Of a DNA stretch of 64,000 nt, positions 13,059 to 26,209 are shown piece after piece. The first letter of the stretch is position 1. The number at the start of each line of letters is the position of its first letter. Origin of the DNA: Antitrichia curtipendula (taxonomy: Eukaryota > Streptophyta > Bryopsida > Hypnales > Leucodontaceae); contig OX579641.1 of NCBI GenBank assembly GCA_951230915.1, forward strand, positions 8,308,001-8,372,000, given 5' to 3'. The position numbers and the translations under genes were made by a program. The notes under the pieces are model-generated. The model was not told the origin of the DNA and made no database searches. It saw only the letters and a list, made by a program, of their open reading frames with translations.

Positions 13059-13992
13059 TTAACCCCTAAAGGACCAAATGGCGTTTTTTTGGCAACATAG
13101 CGATTTTGGGCAGCTCACTACGAACGGAAATTTTCTTTTTTTTCTTTGAAATTTTCACACAACATGTGCCTGAGGAGTAGCTTCAAGGCCCAACAATTTT
13201 CAGAACTTTTGAATATATGGTTAAAAAGTTATTGGATGATATGTCATTTTCAACGTTCGGCGGGCAGCTCAAAAAAAGTCTGAAAAATCACTTTTTAAAA
13301 AAATAAAAATTTGAAATTGGCCCTCAAGATTTACATATACATGGAAAGCTTTGAATCATTCCATTTAGATTTATGAGATGAAAATTATGAGGTGTTCTAG
13401 TTTGCGGGTAGTTATAGATTCGCTACTCTGAAATAAACTTTGGAGTTCTTTATTTAACTCATTTTAAAAGATTTTTCAAAAAAAATAAAACCATGGGATG
13501 TATGTTGTTTATTACAACATTACAACCGTTGGGATTGGCATTTTATAATTCCATAATTAATTTCTTAACAATTTAGTGTTTTGAATCATTTTCTACTTCT
13601 TTCTACTTACTATTTTTTTCCTATATGATGTACAATTCCAAATAATTTGAAATTGTTCAAGCATGTAGCCAACTTGTTTTGAAGAATGAATCCAAAGAGT
13701 TACCACCATTTTGGACATTTCTTTATATAAATGTGACCTTGTGAAGTGCAGCTGCCCGATTTTTTGCAGGGACAAAAAAAGCATTTTTGTCAATTCAAAC
13801 GCTATTATCTTGCAATCTACATGGTGGAAAATTCTGAAATTTTTTCCACATCTTCTCAAACCAATGCACTAAAAGATCCTACGGTTACATGTGTCCAAAA
13901 ATGTTTTTTTTCAAGAATTTGGTACTTGTACTAGACATGACAGTTTTGGAGCAGTTTTGGTGAAAACATAGTCAAAAACCTTTAGGGGTTAA
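13059..13992. mobile_element. TTAA element, family 1, second copy
   Basis: It begins TTAACCCCTAAAGGACC and ends CCTTTAGGGGTTAA. It matches 8544-9475 nearly end to end in the same orientation, including the shared GTTTGCGGG and GTGCAGCTGCCCG landmarks. Non-coding. The divergence between copies suggests independent, old insertions. Confidence 0.82.
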
Positions 13993-14756
13993 GCAATGAA
14001 CTTTTGGGTGACCTTCTCATTCATTGAAGGCAACATTTGAATTTTCAAAGAGCAAACTTCTATTTTGAACCATTTTAAACTCAAGATATTTGGATTTAAA
14101 GTGAAAAAAAAAATGGGATTTTTGCACCTTTTGTGACTAGGTTATTTGACTTTGAGTCTTTCAAATCCTAAAATTAAAAAAAAATGATTCTAAATAATTG
14201 AATAGATAGTTTGAAATAAATTCAAATAAAAAAATATAATTATTATTCTTAAAAAAATTGTTGTTTAGAAGTAGGTACAAGATAGAATGAAAATATTATA
14301 TTGTTAAAAAACTCTAACTAGATGGAATTAAACATATGAATCTCAATGGTGAAATTGTTCTAGCTTACAATTCAAACCTTGTAGTACTCTTTACTTTGAG
14401 AGTTGTGAAAACCGTAGCATCTTTTAATAGCATCACCTATCTTTCATTTAGTTTAGGCAATTGTCAAAAAAATCAACTAGCATGTAACTACAAGTCGAAT
14501 TTTCTCATACATTGATAGGAGCCTAGGAGTGAGAGTTTCAACACTAATGGAGTGAGTGGAAGCAGAAAGTGGCAAGTCAACGCCATTTTAGAATCCCTAA
14601 CCCTAAGTCCAACGACTAGCCTCTCTATGACCAATATCCACCCTAGCAAATTTGATATAATATCCACATTGTCCTAGTATCTAGTTCCATTTAGGTATCA
14701 ACACGTAATTCTTATCACATGGTAGTTAAAATCCACTAAGTATAAAAAAGAAGCAA

Positions 14757-15329
14757 TTAACCTCTAAACGTCCAGATTTTCTCCAAAATTGATGATTAGA
14801 AAAAAATAATTATAAAATATTATTTAGAAGAATATTTTGGAACTGATATATAAGAGAAAGTTGTAGATTTTGAATTTTAGATTTCATATGTACGGTTAAA
14901 TTCACCAATATTTTTTTCCTGAATTTTAAAAGATAAAATTAAAAATTCCTTCAAATTTCAATTAGAAGTGAAATATTCTCATTTTGGAGTAAAACCTATT
15001 GGAATGGATTTCAAAAGAGGTTCTCTTGGCATAGTGATTTTTTGAAATTTTTGTGTTCTTTACATCTATGACCTCATTTTGCAAATTCAATTTTGAACTA
15101 AAGTCAATGCAATTTTGGCTTGGTCAACCACATGACATACTTCTACATTTGTAATTTTTTTTTAAAATGTACTCTAGTAATGCCAAATCCAACCAATAGA
15201 TAGAACAAGAACTTGATAAAGTATCTTCACAAATTAGAATGACTTTCATCCAAACAATAATGAGAAAGAAACAAAAATATGTATTTGTTCATCGTCTAGA
15301 AATTGGACATCGGAGCATTCAAGGATTAA
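14757..15329. mobile_element. TTAA element, family 2, copy 1
   Basis: It is bounded by TTAA at 14757-14760 and 15326-15329 and opens TTAACCTCTAAACGTCCAGA. The interior from about 14940 is an inverted match to 33700-34000, for example the segment around CATCTATGACCTCATTTTGC. Non-coding in both orientations; the open frame it carries in the other copy is a by-product of base composition. Confidence 0.65.
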
Positions 15330-16652
15330 GATATCCAAGTTTGTTTTCATGCACTAGCTGATTTCTTACCTTGCCAAATTCTTTGTAAAGTAAGACCACC
15401 CATAACCGACCAAATAAACAACTGTAGACATGATGTGGAGTATAGTAATACAAAGGAAATATTTTCATAGGTGCAGAGATAGAAATGAGGGAGATTGCCA
15501 AAAAAATTGTAATTTTATCGCTTGAACTGAAATTATTATAAATTTTGGAAGGCAAAAGTTGGTTTGGACCCATGTTCAATGTGTAGACTATTTAAAAACC
15601 ACTCATCCAAGAGACTACTTCTTGTTCACTTTGGCATTGCAAACCAAGTAGATGTATCATGAAAAGAATGGAGGAACTGATGGTCGGAAATCAAGAACTC
15701 ATGTTTGGAAATTAGTCCTAGCCCCTACTGCATTTTTGCCACCCTATTGATTGCCGATGGGTTGGTAGTTGGTGATGGGTGGCTCTACCTTACTGTAGTA
15801 TTACATTCTTTTGTTTTCAAAATAAAACTATTTTTTTTTCCAATTCCACCGACTAACTTTGCACTAAGGTAGGAAGTTTAGAAATGGCACATCTAAGGGC
15901 TGGTCCGCCTTTTTTGTGTATTTAATTGGACGGGAATAATTTTAGCTCATTTTTAGAAAAAGAAAAATAGATGAGAAATCCAACCTAAGTGGTTTTGTAT
16001 TTTCCAAGCATTTTTTAATTACTTACGAATTTTCAAATGAGTTGGGTCATAGGTCCCTATTTATGATCCTAGGTCTTTTACAAACGGTTCACTTGCAAGT
16101 CTAAAGAAATGATTGGCTCTTGTAATTGATAATGCTTTTTTCCTTGATTCATTCAATGACTATACTTGTCAATTTCAGAACCAACTCATATTCATTTCAC
16201 AACCATCTATAGGGTCCATTCTTAATGCCTGTTCCATTTCAAAGCCTCCTATCTTAGCTGCCAGTTTTTCCTAGGTAGGTCTATGCACAAGAGATTGTCT
16301 ACAATGGTGCAGATGTATCATACTGGGATACAACCCTTTGGGGGGGGGGGGGGGGGGGGCACCATGGGGCCAGATAGCACCATTTCAAAATAAAATTCTA
16401 CTTTTCGCCAAAAAAATCCCATTTCTATTAAAAATGTGGATGAAGTCGCCAAATTTGGATGAAAAAGTGCATAAATATGATTGGAAAGTATTTTTTGGTC
16501 CAAAAGATGGATGAATGTAGAAATAAAATGCTTCACCAAATTTTAAGTGATCGCCATCTTGGTACTTTCTCAAAAAGCTTAAAAAAAAAGTCTGTTGGGA
16601 TATGCCATTTCTTATCTACTTGTTTCATTGCAACATTTTATTTTTCCTTTGG
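15330..16652. other. Intergenic, no gene recognised
   Basis: AT-rich sequence without exon-like blocks. The only conspicuous item is a run of 20 G at 16340-16359, followed by frames of 60-75 codons on both strands that look like chance. Confidence 0.6.
16340..16359 (+). repeat. Homopolymer run of 20 G
   Basis: Uninterrupted poly-G in an otherwise A/T-rich region. It could form a G-quadruplex, and its exact length is unlikely to be reliable in an assembly. Confidence 0.9.
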
Positions 16653-16868
16653 TTAACCCATAAACACCGCCGAGGACATTTTATGGCCAATGAATGACAA
16701 AGAATCTCTCCCTGTAGGACAGAAGTGCAACTATTTATCCTCCCGATTTTGTGTGAAAAGGAAAGATCATCTCCAGTAGTTTATCTTCCAATGAGTGCTT
16801 TTGCACCAATGCACATGGTGACAAAACATATGATTCCCACGGTGATGAGCCCGTTGTTTAAGGGTTAA
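16653..16868. mobile_element. Short TTAA element (MITE), about 0.22 kb, inverted copy
   Basis: It starts TTAACCCATAAACACCG and ends GTTGTTTAAGGGTTAA. The interior (AATCTCTCCCTGTAGGACAG, CTTCCAATGAGTGCTTTTGC) is the reverse complement of the copies at 28466-28694, 29420-29648 and 30581-30802. Confidence 0.8.
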
Positions 16869-17719
16869 GCACCAGAGCGTAGCTAAGGTAGAAGGCTTGA
16901 GAATAGTTCGGGCATTAAGAACCGCCCACTTGTAAAATGTACACGATTTGTACATGCTATTTTTTCATAGCCTTCACTGATGTACAAACAATGTACATTG
17001 TAGGGGTGGACGATTTTAGAGCCCTATTCCAATTCCAATTCAAAATTTCATAACTAATTTCAAAAAGCTCCAAAAAATATGAAACGACTTAGGTTAGATG
17101 CCAAATCCACTTCTATTTCAAGGAAAATTTACTGAAAAATATTTCAAGGAGTTTTGCCTTCCCAAAATTCAGTTTCAGCTCTTAGGTGGGCGATTTCTGG
17201 ACCTGTTACCTTAGTACCGCACTCTAGTTGCATGCGCTCCGTAAAAGTACTGCTACAATAAAAGTATGCAAGAAAGTCATCACTAGTTACTCACGAGTGT
17301 ATAATATGATTATACATACATGTTGTACTTGTGATACATTACTGTAGTTTTTTTTATTTTTTTTATTTTTTATTTTAAATGAAATTCCCTGCAAGGGGGG
17401 CAAAGTACGGTTTTTCTTTTTTTTTGAAGTGAAACTGTGGAGATTTTCGGTATTTGCAGAAAGTTCTCAACTTCTCATCATTGGACATATATTTTTTTGA
17501 CTTTTTATTTATTGAAATGAAACAGAAATTCATTGTAAAGGGGTTTGTCGCAGAAAGTTCTCATCATTTGACAGACCTTTTTTTTTTCCTGTTTTTTAAA
17601 ATCAAATGAAACAGAATTTCATTGTAAAGGGGTTTGGACAGACCTTTTATTTCAATTCTCCACTGCTGGAAGTTCTCGAGGGGGCTGGCTAGATCTTACC
17701 ATTATGACTTTTGGCCACT
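16869..17719. other. Intergenic with a short direct repeat
   Basis: No gene is seen. Between about 17380 and 17640 a block containing AATGAAACAGAAATTCATTG followed by TAAAGGGGTTTG occurs twice, with a weaker third copy. Long T tracts separate the copies. Confidence 0.55.
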
Positions 17720-19140
17720 TTAACCCCTAACTGCCTAAATGACCATGTAGGGTCGATCTAAAATTTCAGGCTCGTTTTTTGTGTTGGTGCCTAAAATATC
17801 TTTGACCATTTTAAAATCTTTTATGGTCAGTATTGGAGGTGAATTATTAGAAGCTTTTATTGTTCACTGAAAAAAGGTGAATATTTGATTATTGAGAGGT
17901 CCTCAACTTGGGGAATTCACCTATAGTATCCATTAGAAACCACGTGCAAACAAAACTTTGGAACTTCTATTTATTTTTTGAATTTTAAATAAATTAAAAA
18001 TAAATAATATGTATATATATATATATATATGAATAAATTTTCTTACTTTGAAAGTTTATGTTTTGAATTATTGATATTTTTATTTGTTAATAATAATTAG
18101 TTACAAAGTTTTGAAGTAAAAAGATACACTGTAGAACTGATAAATAACTTTCACACCCCTGTATTATACAAGAAAAAATTGTCTAAAAAATGAAGAAAAA
18201 ATTCCTTAAAATAACTCTCTATTGATAGCTCATTTTGAGTCAAATATTGATTCAATGGTCATCTAAATGTGTTCTTTATAATTATTTGAGTTGAAAAACA
18301 TGCCATTTTAGTTCATTTTCAACCTCTTCTAGAAATCATTTCATATTTTATTTGAGTTGGAAATTTTGGCAATAGAAACCTACAGTCATTATTAAACAAT
18401 GCTCAAAATTTTAAGTTGAAATTATAATTTATTAGAAACCACTTGTTCACACGTGGTTTGTTGTAGTAGAACTAAGTGCACCCCCCGAGGTCCTCAAAGG
18501 CATATTTATACCATTAGTGGAAGAATAAAGCTTGCCAATTCTACTTCATTTCCTAGCTTTGAGCAAAGCTTGCCAATTTCACTTGATTTGAGATTTAAAA
18601 GATTGTACTTACCCATTTGCTTTGAAAATGGTCCCCAACTCCCAATGGATAGAGTAAAGTGTTTTCATATTTTCTACCGTTGATAATTTAAACATGTAAG
18701 TGTTGATTTGGAGTTATTTGTAATTTCTACTTATAAAAAAAATTGCATTCCAACAATTGCAAGGTGGATTGTGCAACAAGTTTGATAGCTCTTCATTTGA
18801 ATTTGAGGTATTTGAAAGTGCATTTTAGTGTGCCAACACAATTTTTGGTTGTTCATGTCACCTCTAATCTTCCAAAACTCTTATATGCAAATTTTTCAAA
18901 TAATGTGGGGAGGGGCATTATACTAAAAATAGTTACTTACATTTCTCTTGTTTTAATCTCACAACTCCTATGCAATTTCACACTCAAAACTGATATGCAC
19001 ACTAATGAGCAAGCTCTTTAAACATCTATACAGTTAGATTTTGAAAAAAAAAAAAATTTCTTCATTGGGGATAACTATAAGCCCACTCTTTTTTTAATAG
19101 AAAAAACACATTTAGAGAGGTTTAGACACTTAAGGGTTAA
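17720..19140. mobile_element. TTAA element, family 3, about 1.42 kb
   Basis: The left end is TTAACCCCTAACTGCCTAAA. The reverse complement of the right end is TTAACCCTTAAGTGTCTAAA, so 20-bp imperfect termini are bounded by TTAA. The interior holds an (AT)n tract at about 18010-18030 and no credible coding sequence. The ends are well matched; the claim that it is a single element is inferred from them alone. Confidence 0.6.
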
Positions 19141-19618
19141 ACTGCTCATAAGAGCATCCTAAATCCTAACGACATATTGGCCCTCTAAATGTATTTCTTA
19201 ACTTTTGAATGGTATATAATTAGAATTTGAAATTTGTATCATTGGAAATGCATCCAAAAGCACTTTGAGTAGACCACATGTAAAGTGTCAATGGCCAAAA
19301 CTTTGCATTGGTAGCCATGATTTGCCAAAACCTCTATAATTTTTTACTTTCACCTTGCTTTTGAAGTAATTGTCCAATCTTTAAATTTGAATTTTCTTGT
19401 ATTTACTCAAAGTGCTTTTGGATGTGCTTTCAATGATACGAATTTCAGGTTTGAATTATATACCATTCAAAAGTTTAAAATACATTTGGAGGGCCAATAT
19501 ATTGTTAGGACTGAGGATGCTCTTACTAGTAGTATTGGTGAATAAGCAAATAGGCATAGCACAAATGCATTATAGTTGTTAGCCAGTGCTACAAAATTTG
19601 TCCAACAAAGGTACAATG

Positions 19619-19895
19619 TAAGGTGGGTACACCCAAAACCGCCACTTTTTACTATTGAGCCTATTTACTACTATTAGACTGGTCAAATTTTCATGTTTTC
19701 TTGTTGGCAAGTGAAAGGAAGTTCCAATGCACCAGAGAACGTGGCATTTGGACATCGTATGCAAAAGTTATTAAGGATCAAAGTTTGTTTCTGAAAGCGC
19801 TCCATCCAAATAGGTACATAACTGGTTTTGGAAATGTACACAACCTGTAGATGGCGCTTTAAGGTCAGGTGCCATTTTGGGGGTGCCTACCTTAA
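19619..19895. mobile_element. MITE with TAAGGTGGGTACACCC ends, copy 1
   Basis: It starts TAAGGTGGGTACACCCAAAA and ends with the inverse of TTAAGGTAGGCACCCCCAAA. The 277-bp interior is an inverted match to 32455-32731, including GACTGGTCAAATTTTCAT and GTATGCAAAAGTTATTAAGG. The ends suggest a TA or TAA target site, as in Tc1/mariner or Harbinger elements; I cannot choose between them. Confidence 0.75.
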
Positions 19896-21527
19896 GCGCA
19901 CTGAGACTGAGAGGCTTGAATGACTCTCACCATGATTTCAAATGTCAGTTTTGCGTATGAATGCAAATGTCAAAATGATACATGGAATCCGCAAATTCAT
20001 TGAAATTGACAATTCACATAATTTCTCAATGCAAGAAGACTGGTCATCCAAGTTCAAAGCTAGAATGCACAAATTTTACCACCCAATGAACAAGCACAGT
20101 CACTTGAACCCCCGGAGCTCTGAATACAAGAACAAATATAGATTTATAGATTTATGGTCCTAGTTGTGTGTCTTGAAGGTACCAAAGTTGAAATTTGAAT
20201 TCTTTGTAGTGTGAATTTTGAAACTATTTGAAGTTTTTTTCTAAAAGGGAAGATGTTCCTATAAATGTTTAATTCTTACATGTCTACAAAACTAAATTAT
20301 AAAAATTCATCATTGATGGTTTTTAATAAATTATCATGAAAAACAATTAAATTTTCCTAAAAGAATCCATCAAAAATGAGATTTGGTATGTTTGATTGAG
20401 ATATTATGCATACAAATGCAATATATTATATACACATCAAAATTCCCCCCTACTATGTACATTAGTCCACCATTACTTTCCAACCTATGGGAAAGAACCC
20501 ATATTGTATGGTCATTGTTGGAGCAAAGATATCTAGAGGCATAGAAGGGACTCACAATTCATTGAGACAATTTCATAAACTTTGAATTAAGACCTCACTC
20601 AAAATTAGACACACATCATCACTTTGCAACCTTGATAACATCTTCATGAAGGAGGTGTTTTTTCTCACAAAACCAACCATCTTATGTAAAGAGAGAAAGT
20701 TCAACCACTTATAGTGATTGATGTACTTTGTTCATTTAAAGTTCTACAATTGACTACGAAAAGTCTAAGACAAGGGCCATTGAAATCATTGAATATTGCC
20801 AATATACACCAGTGCAATACAAAGTGGCTACTTCAGCAAGCTAATGCTTCCATAAAAGGATTATAGAATTTTTTTAAGTCACTATGCAATTGATTTTCTA
20901 ATTGAAGATATTCCCAAATCCAAAAGATAACTACACCCAAATGCATGTGAATAATTGAATAAGAGTTACAATTATGTATAATTACCTCAAAAGAAACTTG
21001 GTGAAATAGAGGTTATAAATATACTCAAGGACAAGATCAATCCCTTAGATTACTTGCGGATTAAACTACTCTTAGAATCCAATAATAGTGAGAAAAAAAC
21101 AATTGGAAGTGGTTTATTTCAAGTTGGCATGTGGAACATATTTAACTATAGGTGGCTTGGAGTTAAAAAATTGTCTCACGTAAATACAATGCACACACAA
21201 AATGAATGATAGGGCTTACATAACTTCAAGTCCTCGTTTTGCAACATTGCCAAAGATTTCTTAAACATTGAAAAAGTAATTGAAGTACACACAATGCAAT
21301 AACATTCTAATGAAAATTTTGGAGAGATTTCATAACACACTCCACTTATCAATTAAACATTAGTTCATATTATAGAACCCCATTGTGTAATACTACCATA
21401 TTGTGCTATCACAAAAAGAGTCTAGTCAATAGGTCGACACACACAATAGTATACTCCAAAAAAGTTAGACCACAATCCAAGCTCTTGTGCCATATCTACA
21501 ACCTTAATTACATCAAGATTGAAAGGT
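19896..21527. other. Intergenic, 3' side of the lipoxygenase
   Basis: AT-rich. The part nearest 21527 should contain the 3' untranslated region of the reverse-strand lipoxygenase. No exon-like blocks or recognisable elements were found; frames of 60-75 codons here show no family features. Confidence 0.55.
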
Positions 21528-24500
21528 CTAAATAGTGATACTGTTTGGGACTCCCCTGAACGTCACGCCAGAATTTGAGCTGGGTCGGAGGAGCTCGTAA
21601 GGCATTTCCACAGCTCCATGTCGGTTCTTCAAGGTCTTGTCCGCATTGCGGCTCTTTATCAATTGGTCAACCTCGGCAATCTTGGCAGTGAAGCGCTTGA
21701 ATGCGGTCTCCGCCTAAACATCACAACAAAAGAATCCAATTATTAAATGATCAAAATATGGTGAACGAAAACTTTTCATTAGATGAGTTATATGTAGTGT
21801 AAAGTCTCCATTCACCATAAAGTATGGGAGAGAATCCTTTTACGTTGCAAGTGAACTCTGACTTGTACCAAGTGCAAAAAATACTTATTACATTGACAGT
21901 CGGTTTTCTGCAATTATGTTTTCGCTGTTAAATGTGCAAAAGTTTATATGGGACAAGGTTCTAGATTGCTGTTAGGGGAGGATCAAAGTTCACATTGAAA
22001 GTGAATGGAACCTCTGGTGAATGGAGACTTTACACTACGAACAACACAAAAGCTGCAATACCAGAGCTACACATATGCTGCTGGAGAGTTCATTCTAAAA
22101 TTGTGGAAAGAGAAAAAATGAAAGGGAGTATACCTCTTCATTGGAGGTCCACTCGTCGGGACGATGCCCAATGTACTCTTCTTCGGGAGAATGGGCGGAC
22201 AAAATTTCGTACACAGACATAGCTGTGGTGGTGGAGTCGATGTTAGCAAGAGACAACAAGTAAGCCTTCTCCGGGTTCTTGATCATCTCATTCCATTCAG
22301 GGGTGCCCTCCTCTGGAATGAGCCGGCGCACAATTGTAGGATGATGGGGCATGTACCCTGCGTAGTCAAACTGGCCAAAGTTGACAGCCGCATGTTGGCA
22401 CGACGGAATCCATTGCATTATTGTTAGAATCTCGGCGAGGCTCTCCTTGGAGTCCAGCACCGGCCATCCCTTCGCATCCTTCTTGTCTTCGTGGGCTTTC
22501 TCCCGGAGCTCGGTGAACCAAGCCTGAAGCTCCGAATCGTTTTGGACAACGCTGTCATCCTTGTAAAAGATGTCAACGTACTCCTTGTTCCATCCCTTGA
22601 TGGCCGTCCAAAGCTCAAGCCCATCTGCTGCGTAAGGGTAGTCTTCAATCAGAAGCTTCACGCCATGCTTGGAGGACGGGTCTTCCTCAGCCATCCCCCT
22701 GCACCATTGGACGTACAACGAGTCAGTACCCGCTCGAATATTCCAAATCTAGAATCCAAAACCAAGACCCTAAGAATCGAAGGTAGATACCTGGCGACTA
22801 AGTCTTTCGGCAACGCTTGTGACTCAAACGTCCAAAAGTCTCGGTAATGAGCAGCGCCCATCTCCAAGGTATAAGCACGAGGCGTGAAATGAGTCTCGAT
22901 TTGGCCCGCTGCACAGATGAGTAGCTTACGAGCTTGGCGATTGATTTCCAAAGTGCACTTGAAATGCGGCGCCAGCAGCTGCATAATGGGATGCATCTTG
23001 CTCAAGCAGCGATTCGAAGCGATGATAAGAGCTTCGGTCACAGCATGGCACTTTGTGCTGCACAAGAAAACAATCCAAAAAACTCAGCCACCAAGCAGAC
23101 AAAGGTTTGTCACACCAGAAGTATGTGCAAGAATAGTGTGGAATAATGTCACTTACAAATGGCTGAAAACTTGATGCGCAGCGATATCGTTGTTGGAAAC
23201 GTGAGCTTTAGCTGTCTCCCACAAGTAATCGATCTTGGAGGTATCCTTGGGGGGCAAAAACACGCGTGCATTCAGGGGTCCGCCGGGGGTCTTGGGGGGG
23301 AGAGCCAACTCCAGTGCAAGCACCTTCAACGTCTGCTCCTTGGTCAAGAAAAAGAGAGCCCGGGTAGCGTAGGATCTCGCATTATCCTGTTTGTTGATTC
23401 TCTCCAGATACGGAAGAAACGAATCGTGGTAATCGGCCACAAACAATTTCTTGTTTTCCACAGCCTGTACACACGGAGATGAAGTCAGACTGCGGATCAC
23501 TGAACCCTAAAACCAGATTGCATTGTGTGTAGGGTTCGCGATCAGTGTGAATGGTATTTACCTCTTCAACGCTGAGACCATCTAATTTGTCTTCGATGTG
23601 CTTTGCGGTGATTGCCGAAACGGGATATCCAAAATCCTCCAATGAACTTTTAATCGGAAATTCCTGCACATCAGAAGCACACTTGCTCAGTTTGCGCTCC
23701 GGTGCCGAAATTAGAATCTGCACTGTGACTGCACTGTGAAGAGATACAAGGTGTAGAATACGAACCTTGACAAGCGCAATGACCGCAGGGTTAAGACCCG
23801 CCAAAAACTCTCGAGCGAACTCGTCGTTATTTCGCCACGCATTGTCATCGTCTGGTGACAGCGACAACCCAAACGGCGCAGCCGGTCAGTCACAGAGCTA
23901 CACACCAAGATTCCTTCCAAAACAGCCTTCAGGAAGGTGAGACACGGCGACAGAACCAAACCTTACAACCCTGCAACCAAAACTGCAAAAACAAGGACCA
24001 AAACAAATGCAGTTCGAAGTGGAAATAGCACTGGAGTCTTACGTTGTAAGACTCGCGGCTTGGGGTACATGGTCGGAGTGTTGAACTTCCCATCCGGTCT
24101 TATGAGTTGCTGCATGAACACCAGCGGGTTCTGGTCACGTGTCTCCACATCCGAGGAATCCGACAAGACAGTCTGGACCCCGGCGGGATCCTTACGGCTC
24201 TTCACGAACAACTTCTTAATCTCCGCTTCGGTGGAGAACTCTTTTTTCCCTCCCAATCTAATCGACAACTGCGATTGCAGGCTATGGCCAACGGAGCGCG
24301 CGCCGTCCGCCCTGAAGTCCGACATCTTGGCGCGGTCGAAGCACTCATCCCGCGGAATGTAGAAGTCGGCTTTACCTCGAATCTCGGTCAAAGGATCTGC
24401 GTCGAGAATACACCACATCAGTTCTGTGCAATTCCAAACAAATTGGAGCAAATTGGAGCAATAGGTTGCAAACTTGGTTACAAGAGTAGGGGCTTACCCG

Positions 24501-25920
24501 TCTTCGTGGATTTTCGCCCAGTTCGCATTCTGCGAGGGTATGGGAGATCCGCATTGCCACCCAACGCAGGGCGATGGAGATTCTTGTCGGGGTCACCCAA
24601 GTCGTTGTAAATGGCGTAGTCGTAGGCGCGGTCGCTGGGTTGGCGTTCGCCCGTTCCATCACCTCGCAGAATCGCAAGCTCTTTCGCGCGAAGCTCTTTC
24701 AGCGACGCCGGTGTGGCATCCGGCAAGTAAGCCTGCAAGCGTCGCCAAATGAACGACAAAGTTTATCTGTTAACAAAAGCTTCGATAACAATGGATGCTC
24801 CAAGCCAAAATCAATTACGAAGCATTGGAACCCTATCCTTCAGAGCTCTAATCTCAAAATGCCTTCTCTCTCTTACACCAACACTTGCTACTGTAAAGAC
24901 TTAATGGAAATTTCAACAGCACGTCGAACTCGTTCCCTTGGCATTGGTTTGGAAAGTGCATACCTTGTTGAGGAAGAAGATGCGGCCCTCGGTGCCCGTG
25001 TGGTACACCCACGAGTTCGTAAGGTAGTGCGCTTCGCTCTGGTCGGGAAGGTCGAGTTTGAACTCCAGCAGCAGAAACTCGTTCGGGTGCTGGTTTTTCA
25101 CGATGATGGCTCCGGGGACGCCGAAATTCTTCGGTACGGCAAATTTAATATTGTACTTAAGGTTCTGCGCCGCCAAGCTCTCTAGCGTAGCGACCCACTT
25201 CTCGATCGGCGACTCCTTGCTCTCGAACGCCTTACCAGTGCCTGCAACCATATGCAGCCAAACGTTTCACAACTTCGATCCCAAATGTTCTCAATCCTCC
25301 AATCATTGGAAACTCATGTCGCAGGTCTGATCTCGGCCAATTCCGGATTCTCAGGAGTCCACATATCAATGCTGTTACGACGAAACTATGGCGGTTGATG
25401 ATAATGTCTTTCTATGTAAACTCTTGTAATGATCTTTATTCATACAATATATATAAATTATAAATTCTCTTTACGTTCTTTACCTGCACTCTATTATTTC
25501 GTACAAATGCAAAGCACTTCCAAGCTTTTGAGACATACTTGGGTCAATCTCGGTGCTGACGAGCTGAACCATCACGCGTTTGCCGAGCACCTCGCTGGCG
25601 TCGTCTTGAAGATCCGCCCCGCGATCAATCAGATCCAACACCTGCAGTTTCTTCATAATAGTGGCGGTGCCCTTGTACACCACCTGGTCCCCCTTGGAAG
25701 CAGTTTTGTCCACAGTACTCCCATGCAGCTTCTTCTCCACAAAGTCGCCCACAGCCTCCAACTTCGAGGTTGCCGTCTCCAGCCACCCTCCTTCCGCCGA
25801 AACGCGAACCTCCGTCACCTTTTTCATGTTCCGAGACCGACTCGAGACGAAACCATGTCGATTGCCTCGGAAACTGGAAGCCGCGCTTCCCACACTCTTG
25901 AAAGTCTGACTGAGCAACAT
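21528..25920 (-). CDS. Plant lipoxygenase (PLAT/LH2 + lipoxygenase domains), probably plastid 13-LOX
   Basis: Ten exons join in frame on the reverse strand: 25539-25920, 24964-25241, 24498-24732, 24043-24396, 23766-23851, 23562-23663, 23157-23464, 22791-23057, 22134-22698 and 21528-21713. This gives about 920 residues, normal for a plant LOX with leader. The enzyme dioxygenates linoleic and linolenic acid, feeding oxylipin synthesis. A Ser/Arg-rich leader of about 35 residues precedes a PLAT domain (about 50-215). The catalytic domain shows [20 protein letters not shown] and [12 protein letters not shown]. Iron ligands are present: H581, H586, H773, N777 and the terminal Ile of PNSITI. A624 matches the Ala typical of S-lipoxygenases. 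H638-F639 at the position-determining pair resembles the His type known from cucumber lipid-body LOX, which favours 13-oxygenation. The upstream frame lacks an ATG before 25920, so that start was chosen. No break was seen. Function is confident; regiospecificity and plastid targeting are inferred. Confidence 0.97.
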
Positions 25921-26194
25921 GTCTACAAATCTCGGAGGCCACTCTAAGCTATGGAGTACCAATCTCTGCCAGCGGCTTCGACGTTTCACTGTGTGTGCGC
26001 TGGATTGATAACAAAACTGGTTTCTTTGAAACGGAGTACAAGTGAGGTATTCTGTGGCACTGCAACGATGCGGAGACTAATATGGCCTTCTGTGTCAGGA
26101 CGAGGAAGAGCAGCGCAGAAGAGAAAATCTGATACCCGGGACCAGGCGTCGCGGCGAGAAGAAGGTGGGACAGTGTCGAGGCCTTATCTCAAGT

Positions 26195-26200
26195 CACGTG
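26195..26200 (-). promoter_or_regulatory. Possible G-box (CACGTG) upstream of the lipoxygenase
   Basis: A perfect CACGTG lies 275 bp upstream of the lipoxygenase ATG, inside the only GC-richer stretch (about 26090-26260) between this gene and AT-rich DNA. G-boxes bind bHLH factors such as MYC2 and are common in wound- and jasmonate-responsive LOX promoters. A single hexamer is weak evidence, and the transcription start is unknown. Confidence 0.3.
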
Positions 26201-26209
26201 AATCTTGAG

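Noticed and set aside
22158..24750. Forward-strand frames of 80-200 codons across the lipoxygenase exons
   Set aside because: They are antisense to conserved, splice-consistent lipoxygenase exons.
25921..25989. Upstream extension of the lipoxygenase to a GTG at 25989
   Set aside because: A nuclear plant gene should start at ATG; the extension has no family support and the ATG at 25920 gives a plausible leader.
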